Source: Chinchilla lanigera
Taxonomy: Eukaryota; Chordata; Mammalia; Rodentia; Chinchillidae
Length of the DNA stretch: 64,000 nucleotides
Direction of reading: 5' to 3'
Assembly (NCBI RefSeq): GCF_000276665.1
Contig: NW_004955480.1
Location: 9,060,297-9,124,296, forward strand
Shown here: one piece after another, positions 57,320-64,000 of the stretch
How the letters are laid out: every line of letters starts with the position of its first letter
Position numbering within the stretch: the first letter of the stretch is position 1
Made by a program: the position numbers and the translations under genes
The notes under the pieces: generated by a model
What the model saw: the letters and a program-made list of their open reading frames with translations, nothing else
The model's database searches: none
What the model was told of the DNA's origin: nothing

Positions 57320-58340
57320 GGATGGTCAGAACTTTTGGCATTTTCATGCTCCCTTTCTTTCTTTTCTCACCCGCTACCTCAAATCCAGATCCTCCTTGAG
57401 TTGTGTGAGTGTTCTCCATGTTCATTTCTGTCTCTCGTCCTTTGGAGGCACTGAGGTTCTCTTTGGAGAACACACTCCACTTCCATCTCTCTGCACCTTT
57501 CTGCTTCCTCTCCTGACATCCTACTCTTCTCTGAATTCAGCTCCCTTCGTCTTTTCCAGCGTGGACTCTTTCCCCTGTCCTCAGCCTGAATTCAGTCTCT
57601 TTTCCCTTATGCGCCTGCCTCGCATGGCACTGTCTGCTCCCTACGGCTTCTCCAGCCCTGCACCTTGCTACCCTCTCCGTCCTCAGGGTGAGTGTGGATC
57701 TGCTTCGGCTCCGAAGCAAACATAATGGTGTGGTCAGATGGGCTCCAGCCCAGTCCTTCCGTGATGCCCGTTGCCATGACTTCTGAGCCACTCAGTGACA
57801 GCCCTAACCCCCAGTCTCCCAGGCTGTAAAGACCATATACCTTTGATAAAGGCTCCTTTTTAAAATTATAATTATTGGCAGGTATTAATTAAACCCATAC
57901 ACATATATTTTCTTTCCACATACACGTACACTGTTCGTTGATCATAGTTATCTTTGATATAAAGTTTTTTACTAAGGATGAGATGATATAAAATATATTT
58001 TAAATTTACTAAGAGATAAATAAACATGGATGCTCATCAATTGTGGTGATTTAGTATTTTTATATAAGGAAAGCTAGAAAAAAGATTAGAGATGCTAAAT
58101 TAATTGCCATCTTGATCCAAACATATTTAAAGCTCCCACTGTAAGGCCTTCTGGGCTCTCATCAGGACTGCAGTCTTACAGTTTAAGTCACTGTTACCCT
58201 TTTACTGGGCACTTGCCGCGTACCAGGCCCTCCATGCTGGGCTGGGCCTTTGGGAACAGGAAGCTCAGTGACTGTTCTCAGTGCAAGGTTATGATATCGA
58301 AGTCTGTGATCTTTTACTATGGCTACATTCTTTCCCATCC
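57320..58340. other. No recognisable feature (about 1 kb)
   Basis: A pyrimidine-rich stretch at 57345-57620 gives a 149-codon plus frame (57276-57725) with no recognisable domain. It might be an old L2 fragment. The rest is AT-rich and unassigned. Confidence 0.4.
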
Positions 58341-58344
58341 TGCA

Positions 58345-58480
58345 TTTATGTCTTTAACAAAATATTTATTGTGCACACGGTATGTTCCCAGCCCTGTCCT
58401 GCACCAAGTGAGGGGCTAGAGCAGTGAACTTATACATTGACCTTTTCAAGTTTATCCACAGCTGGGAAGTCAGACCAAAA
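58345..58480 (+). repeat. L2/MIR3-class fragment
   Basis: The phrases 'aaaatatttattgtgcacacg', 'gtatgttcccagccctgtcc' and 'gaggggctagagcagtgaac' follow the familiar 'tattgagcacctactatgtg' mammalian repeat pattern. Confidence 0.6.
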
Positions 58481-58489
58481 GTATACAAA

Positions 58490-59140
58490 GAAACAAATAA
58501 CCAAGAGGAGGAAATGTGAATGCTCCATCCATGCACAAAGGAATCCCAGGGAGAGCCACCAGCTTGTGCAAAGACACGGAGGTGTGAGCATGGTGCAATC
58601 ATCACCTGGACTCCCAGGACAAGCAACAACATAGAGACCAAGGGAAAGAAATGAGGAAGGCTGGAGTGACAAGCCAGGGCAGATCCAGGGGCTGCCCTGA
58701 TAGTAGGGATTCTCTTCCAACACACAACCAACTGGAGATGGCTTAGGGTAAATGGGGCAGACTGGAAGGCTAAAAATCTCACTGCATCTCTGACTTTCTG
58801 TCTCGTGTCCTAGCTTCTGTCAGCCTTGTTCATATGGTACAGAGGAATTCCAAAGGGCTGAGGGATTCCTATGCAGTGAGAAGCAGAGTTATAGAAAAGG
58901 CTGGAACGCTGTATTATGTTTGCTCTAGGAGACTAGGGTCTCCGGTTTCTCATCTCCTACACTGCCTGTTTTGAAATATGGCTACCGTAGGGCAAAAGCC
59001 CATTAGATTTGTGTTTTATGATTTTTGTGCACTCTCACTTCATGCCTTCCCCCACTTGGATCAGATTGCAGGAATCTGGTGCAATAAGCTAAAGGATACG
59101 GCAGGGGAGCCCAGGGCGCTATAGATCTAAGGACGAATTG
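58490..59140. other. No recognisable feature (about 0.65 kb)
   Basis: Unique sequence. The 138-codon minus-strand frame at 58366-58782 overlaps it and has no known domain. Confidence 0.4.
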
Positions 59141-59149
59141 TGTTAGCTG

Positions 59150-59320
59150 AATGCACACTACATACCAGGTGCTATAACCAGGCTCTTTCATGTCTTGTCT
59201 CATTTATTCTAATCTTTACCACAGCCTATGACTAAGCATAATTCAACTATGGTGAGCATAATTATCCTTACTCTGCAAATGAGGACGCAGAAGCTCAGCG
59301 ACATCAGGTACTTGGAAATG
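59150..59320 (-). repeat. MIR SINE, antisense
   Basis: Antisense MIR: 'actacataccaggtgctataa', 'tactctgcaaatgaggacgc', 'agaagctcagcgacatc'. Confidence 0.72.
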
Positions 59321-59591
59321 CGTTCTTGGAAGATTTAATCAAGCGACTTCCTTAGCTTTATAATTTTTTTTTTTAAAGAAAAGAAAAATAGACAACAAAA
59401 ACAATGGTATAAAATTTCAAAACAAGATTGTAAGAGAGTATCAATAGTTAGTACACTGCATATTGTAATCTTCAAAATAGTTGCTCATATGACACGATAG
59501 AGACATGAAAAATTGATCAAGCAATATAAGCATAAACCTTTCCTCCCAGTGAGCTAATAGCAATTAATAGTATAACTATATTAACTATCTT

Positions 59592-59594
<3 letters not shown>

Positions 59595-59627
<33 letters not shown>
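59595..59627. repeat. (TA)n microsatellite
   Basis: An uninterrupted (TA)n run of about 16 units. It produces Ile/Tyr repeats in the overlapping frames, which are artefacts. Confidence 0.95.
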
Positions 59628-59629
<2 letters not shown>

Positions 59630-60089
59630 CCTTTTCCCCTCTTTCTTTTCTTCTTTCCTCCATTCCAGTTTTCCTTTCCTTTTGAGCAGTTTTTTCCCAT
59701 TTCACAGCAAGGTGTGGGGGCCAGCCCCAGTGTGGTAAGTAATCTCAGACTCCATACAACCGCTTGGCACTCCACCCAGTGGCCAGCTTGGGGGAGTCAA
59801 AAGGTGTCTGGCTGTGCAGAAACCTCAGGGATTGCCTGTCTGGGCCCAGACTGAGGTTGGGATCTAAGGCTAGAGGCGAATGGTTGAGGGAGGTCCCCAA
59901 AATCACACGACTTCAGTCAGTAACACTGGATCCCTTGGTAAGTTTGTCCATGTCTGATGATTGCCATTTCCAAGGGTAAACTGTAATTAGAGATCTACAG
60001 TGATCCTGTCATATCGTGACTTCCTTCCTTCTGAGTGTACGATGCCGAAAGCTGTGTCGGATTTCTCTTTTCATGGTTCTTGTCTGTTC

Positions 60090-60190
60090 ACAGGCTCAGG
60101 AGCCAGGCAGAGCTGGGTTCAATTTCCAGTCTTGAACTTTACCTACAGAAAGTTGCTTAATCCTTCATAAGTGCTGCTTCTCTTTCACAT
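60090..60190 (+). repeat. MIR fragment
   Basis: Sense MIR: 'ggagccaggcagagctgggtt', 'caatttccagtcttgaactt', 'gttgcttaatccttcataagt'. Confidence 0.62.
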
Positions 60191-60389
60191 TTATAGGCTC
60201 CGGGGGGCACTGGGAGAATGCAGCCGGGTATGCTGGAGCAGATCTGGTTCATGGGAAGATGTCAGGAGAGAAGTAAGAGTTTCCTTCAGTGCTTCTGACC
60301 TGTTTCGTAGTCTTGCTCCTCACAGAGCATATAATCTGGTTGAGATGACACCAGGACTAATGCTAGGTCACTCTGCATCTGCCATCCCT

Positions 60390-60722
60390 CCTATGGGTTG
60401 CATGGTGTCCTCAGGAAAGACATCTGGAGTTCCTAACCTCTGCTACCTGTGAATGTGACTTCATTTGGAAATGCGTTCTTCGAAGATTCAATCAAGTTAA
60501 GATGAGGCCATTAGGGGTGCAGCCCTAAACCAATAAGTGGATATCATGTGACCATATGAAGACAGTGTACCCTGGACAGAATAGCATGTGACCAGGGAAC
60601 CGGGAACAGAAGTGCTTCAGCTGCAAGTCACCTTGAAAGGTCAAGGAACCTTCCCTACAGGCTTTGAAGGGAGCATGGCTCTGCAAACAGCTTGATTTCA
60701 ATTTCAGAATTTTAACCTACAG
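60390..60722 (+). mobile_element. MaLR (MLT1-type) LTR
   Basis: Sense order: 'acctctgctacctgtgaatg', 'tgacttcatttggaaatgcg', 'aagttaagatgaggccattag', 'gagcatggctctgcaaacag' and 'cttgatttcaatttcagaat'. Confidence 0.8.
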
Positions 60723-60730
60723 AACTCCAT

Positions 60731-60824
60731 TCTCTCTTTCTCTGCCTCTCTGACTCTGTCTCTATCTCGCTCTCTGTCTCTCTGTCTCTGTTTCTTTCTC
60801 TATCTCTGTCTCTGTCTCTCTCTC
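60731..60824 (+). repeat. (TC)n/(TCTG)n pyrimidine tract
   Basis: About 90 bases of TC and TCTG units directly following the MLT1-like LTR. Confidence 0.9.
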
Positions 60825-60844
60825 CGGGTATGTGTGTTCCTCCT

Positions 60845-61010
60845 TCTCATTTTTGAGATACTGGATATTAAACCCAGAGTGTCACAGAGCTATACCTGAA
60901 GAACTTGAAAAATTTTATTTTTGATAGGACTTGCTAATTTCCACAAGCTAGCCTCAAACTTGTAATTCTCCTGCCTCAGCCTCCTGAATTGTTGTAATCT
61001 GAATTTTTGT
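60845..61010 (-). mobile_element. B1-dID composite SINE, antisense
   Basis: An antisense ID half ('atactggatattaaacccaga', 'agctatacctgaagaac') is followed by an antisense B1 half ('aagctagcctcaaacttgtaa', 'ctcctgcctcagcctcctga'). It has the same architecture as the copy at 12838-13035 and is diverged. Confidence 0.75.
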
Positions 61011-61599
61011 CTATTGTTGTAATCCACTGAATATGTAGCGTTTATTACAATAGTCCTAGAAGAGACTAAAACTACCTACCAAGGTGATCTTGTGCAACTG
61101 AATGTGAGCAATGCAAAGGAGCACTTCTAGGGTAGTATCTAGACCAGGATGGTGGCAGTTGGATTCTTGAAGAACAGGAGGTAGTTTTCAATTATCGTAG
61201 TTCTGTTCTGAAGTAAGTAAGTGTACATAAGGGGAAGTATAAAAAAGGAAGAGAGGTAGGGGAGAAAACCAAAATATGAGAAACCAACTGTGTGTTTGTC
61301 CTTGAACTGCGAACACTGCAAATATCTTAGTTAATCTACCCATACTGGAAAGTGGGTGCTCTTTTTTTTTTTTTCCCCAGATGATAAAGTTTCAGGCAGA
61401 GTTTGAAGATTCCTGGCTCGACTTCTGAGCAATTCCACACAGAGGCCCATCTAATCAGTGTCCCCTGCCTCTCCCCGATTCTCTTTTGAGTGTATGGGGC
61501 AGAGCAGATGAGACCTAGAAATAAAGCAGTGAAGGGTAAACTTTTAAGCAAAGGTGGCCATTGTTGGGGGAGTCAGGATGGAGGCACGCAGCTAGGTCA

Positions 61600-61710
61600 C
61601 AGAGAGGTGGCCCAGGAGCGAGGCGCAGGGGAAGGCTCCGCAGCCGCCCTGCCTGCACTCAGCGCCACTCCCTTCTACACTGATTCGCTCTGTCTTGCTC
61701 CGTCTCTGAG
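61600..61710. other. Small CpG-rich patch
   Basis: Seven CpG dinucleotides lie in about 95 bases (for example 'gagcgaggcgcaggg' and 'ctccgcagccgccc'), well above the rest of the window. It is too short for a classical CpG island, and no promoter elements or exon were recognised. Confidence 0.6.
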
Positions 61711-61835
61711 TCTCAGCTTCCTGCCCCTAACAGTGAAAAGGACTGTAGGGCTGCGGTGAGGCTTAAGTGAGCAGTACACAGACGCATTTAAATCGGTGCC
61801 TGTCCCATGGCGAGCACAACACAAGTCTTGTTTCT
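61690..61835 (+). repeat. MIR fragment
   Basis: Sense MIR: 'tctgagtctcagcttcctgcc', 'gaggcttaagtgagcagtaca', 'gtgcctgtcccatggcgagc'. Confidence 0.62.
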
Positions 61836-61839
61836 GTTA

Positions 61840-62850
61840 CTCCTTCTTATCATGCAAAATATGACCCGTGCTAGGGCAGTCTCCCAGGCCCCGTCCCCCA
61901 CACCATGAGACCACCAGGTCCTTTGGGTGTGGATCTCAGGGCGCCTTGCTGTCCGCCTGCTGCCACAGTGACTTCCAAAATCTTATCCGAATTGGAATAC
62001 TTGGCTCCTGTTAGACAAGTGGCTGCCACATTGGTTAACAATACTTTTCGAGAGGCTTTCTGGTGTTGCGATGGCTGGTGAGCTGTTTCACAGCTATTAA
62101 TAAGAGAAGTGGCGTGAAGGCAAGTGCTGACATGTGGTTTTTCAGTCACTGCTTCTAACACTCATGTTTGAAGGACCTCTGATCCCTAATGCTGGCCGCT
62201 CTCTCTGCTGGCTCACCAAAGACGCTGGGATCCGCCATCTTGAGCCACTGCACTGACCCCAAGCCACGCTGGTTGTTCTTCCCGGTAACACCGTTCATCT
62301 ACGGAAAAGTACCTCGGTTGTGAAATTTTTACACTGGGGTGATGCATGTAAATAGTGTAAACTGGGAAACTTATTCATACCTCAGTTGTCGAGCTGTCCT
62401 TGACTGTGTCCCTGAATCAGAAGAGGAAGAAACTGGATGTGACCTGCTTGGCGGCCATTTTAGGATGCTTTCGCCATTTCTTGATTCTAGCGACTTTTTT
62501 CAAGGTCCAAAACAATCTTCCCTCCACTGACCAGACAATCACACTTCTTTACTCTCCTGGGATGTGCTTACCCAAAAGAAGAGCCAGACCTGATACATAT
62601 ACCTAGTCAAGCTTTGGGAACTTTGCTCAATGTTGTGCATAGGTGTAGTGTGGTTACTAGGGAGCACAGATCAGAATTGTCTTCTCTAAGGAAGATGGTA
62701 CCTTTATGGTCGAAGGGGAAAGATCCCACCATTATATGTTTCTCTGTTAGGACTGTCAGATTTGGGGTTTTTAATTCCAAATATTATTCAACATATTATT
62801 TCAATAAAAAATTTGTGAACAAGAGATGTGATCAAGACATGAAGTGGATG
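61840..62850. other. Unique sequence with YY1-like motifs (about 1 kb)
   Basis: No gene is seen. Three matches to a YY1-like core fall at 62232-62242 ('ccgccatcttg'), 62451-62460 ('gcggccattt') and 62472-62479 ('cgccattt'). The region is somewhat richer in CpG than its surroundings. Confidence 0.45.
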
Positions 62851-62854
62851 TTGA

Positions 62855-63200
62855 ATGCTTAAAAGTTATTACATTAAAAGGGATATTATCATTAATGCAT
62901 CTCAGTATACTCCCTTCAAACACATTTATCCTGTCTTCCTTGCCACTTTCTGAAGCAGTTCTGGTAGTCTTCTTTTATGAGTTTCTTTAGTTGTTCTGTA
63001 GTTACTTTGATGTCCTGAATTGATGCAAAACATTTACTTTTCATGGCCATTTGAACTTGTGGAAGAGCCAGAAGTTGCACAGGGCCAAATGCAGTGAACA
63101 AGGTAGATGAAGGTGCATCATAATGTTTTTTATAGGCCTGCTTTTCTACCAAGTGACACCAGGCAGCACCTGTGTTTTTGATCATCCCTTGTAAAGACAC
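62855..63200 (-). mobile_element. Mariner transposon 3' portion with transposase remnant
   Basis: On the minus strand the sequence carries the C-terminal part of a mariner-type (DD34D) transposase. One frame has 'LALCNFWLFHK', corresponding to the conserved 'LAPCDFWLFPK' motif. After a frame change there is a collinear stretch including 'SIQDIK', 'EDYQNCFRKWQ' and 'DKCV'. The DNA-binding domain and the first catalytic aspartates are missing, so it is dead. A 94-codon frame (62916-63200) covers most of it. Confidence 0.72.
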
Positions 63201-63207
63201 TTATAAA

Positions 63208-63335
63208 AGAGGACTTCCACACTTGATTCAGAAAGTAGCAAGAAGGATGGACTAAAAGCATTTGAAGAGAGGAGGGAGTATTTTGAGGGGGAGCTAATGG
63301 CAATATATTTTTTAATATAATAGTTTTTTAAATTT
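63208..63335 (+). mobile_element. Second mariner 3' end, sense, forming an inverted repeat
   Basis: The plus strand repeats the 3' end of the preceding mariner in opposite orientation. 'ttcagaaagtagcaagaagga' corresponds to 'ttcagaaagtggcaaggaagg' (read on minus near 62952), and 'ggagtattttgag' to 'ggagtatactgag' (read on minus near 62902). An AT-rich end containing 'aatggcaatat' corresponds to 'aatgataatat'. The two 3' ends face outward. Confidence 0.65.
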
Positions 63336-63483
63336 GTGTTTAAACATTCACTGAACATTTTGATAATACCCTACCTTGCTGGATTTGGGACAGGGAAGGA
63401 AGGAGGCTCTCCACTGTAAGTGTAGTAGGTGTGAGAGCTGCGCTAACATGTAGGCTGTAATAAAAATATAAGAATAAGAATTG

Positions 63484-63905
63484 TATTAGTTGTGATTCTC
63501 CAGAACAACAGAAGCAGCAGGATACACACATTTATTAGACTTTGGTGATTATGAAGACTGAGACATCCTGAAAAGATCGCCTGTCGTCACACTGGAGGCT
63601 CAAGAAAACAGGTGGTGTACTTCAGTCTAAGTGTGAGGCCTGCCAAACTGAGCTCTAATGGTGTTAACTCCAGTCCTAGGGCAGACGTCCAACGTCTGCA
63701 CTCAAGCTGAAAGGCAGGAGAAGCAGTGGTGAGTTCCCCCTCCTCTGCCTTTCTGTTTGCTGCAGGCCCTCAGCAGAATGCGATGTCCACATTCTCGGAA
63801 AGGAGACCTGCCTGGAGTCTACCAGTTCAGTGCTCATCTCTTCCACGGAGGCCTATGAGTTATGTTTCCTTGGGCTCTCTGTGACCAAGTCAACACACTG
63901 AAATT
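63484..63905 (-). mobile_element. LTR-like eutherian interspersed repeat, antisense
   Basis: Antisense copy of the family seen at 4048: 'tattagttgtgattctccaga', 'acaacagaagcagcaggatac', 'tgcctttctgtttgctgcagg', 'cagttcagtgctcatctcttc' and 'accaagtcaacacactgaaat'. It is near full length. A perfect 8-base-arm palindrome lies at 63681-63699. Confidence 0.65.
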
Positions 63906-63928
63906 AACAAACATAAGAATGTTTTTCA

Positions 63929-64000
63929 GGAGCTGGGGATTTAGCTGAGTGGCACAGCGCCTGCATGGCAAGCGCAAGGTCGTGAGTTTGATTCCCGGTA
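63929..64000 (+). mobile_element. ID SINE, cut by the window end
   Basis: A well-preserved ID body starts 'ggagctggggatttagctga' and runs through 'gcgcctgcatggcaagcgcaa' to 'tttgattcccggta', where the window stops. The 3' end joins in sequence with the truncated copy at 53914. It sits just beyond the LTR-like repeat. Confidence 0.88.

Noticed and set aside
57276..57725. 149-codon plus-strand frame, possible exon
   Set aside because: It starts in L1 3' UTR sequence and continues through a pyrimidine-rich stretch. The Ser/Pro/Leu composition follows from base content.

Overview
This window is non-coding mammalian DNA, most likely from a rodent. The evidence is the repeat content: tRNA-like ID SINEs, 7SL-derived B1 monomers, B1+ID composite SINEs (B1-dID type), rodent-style MaLR LTRs, and L1 3' ends, over a background of ancient MIR, L2 and DNA-transposon remnants. 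B1-dID composites point to the squirrel-related/dormouse/beaver part of the rodent tree, but the species cannot be fixed by eye. I found no exon, promoter, RNA gene or processed pseudogene of a host gene that I could defend. The open frames are short and scattered on both strands, and the longest are explained by repeats or chance. The window is intergenic or lies inside one or more large introns.

Layout. 1-10 kb: an ID SINE at the very edge, an L1 3' end (1.8-2.4 kb), MIRs, an LTR-like repeat (4.05-4.5 kb), a decayed MaLR-type element with its internal region (5.5-7.75 kb) and two abutting antisense MaLR LTRs (8.7-9.4 kb). 10-22 kb: sparse, with MIR, L2, a B1-dID, a hAT-type DNA transposon remnant (15.1 kb) and a MaLR LTR (16.6 kb). 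22-34 kb: an ID SINE whose TTTA tail contains the only assembly gap (22392-22491), several MaLR LTRs and a MER5-like element. 34-48 kb: a large polypyrimidine microsatellite (37.3 kb), a MaLR/L1 junction (39 kb), a well-preserved B1 (40 kb), more LTRs, a Tigger-like DNA transposon (45.8 kb) and an unusual nested hairpin cluster (45.55 kb). 48-64 kb: simple repeats, an MLT1-like LTR (51.8-52.4 kb), an L1 with a 5' inversion (53.4-54.06 kb) carrying a 35-base 5'-truncated ID insertion, a head-to-head pair of L1 fragments (55.5-57.3 kb), inverted mariner 3' ends (62.85-63.34 kb), an LTR-like repeat and a partial ID SINE cut by the window end.

No new multi-gene system was found. The observations most worth checking are structural: the nested inverted/direct repeats at 45545-45616, the outward-facing mariner 3' ends, the L1 5' inversion, and the tiny ID insertion with a perfect 16-base target-site duplication. 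Family names come from remembered consensus sequences without a repeat-database search, and most repeat boundaries are approximate to a few tens of bases.
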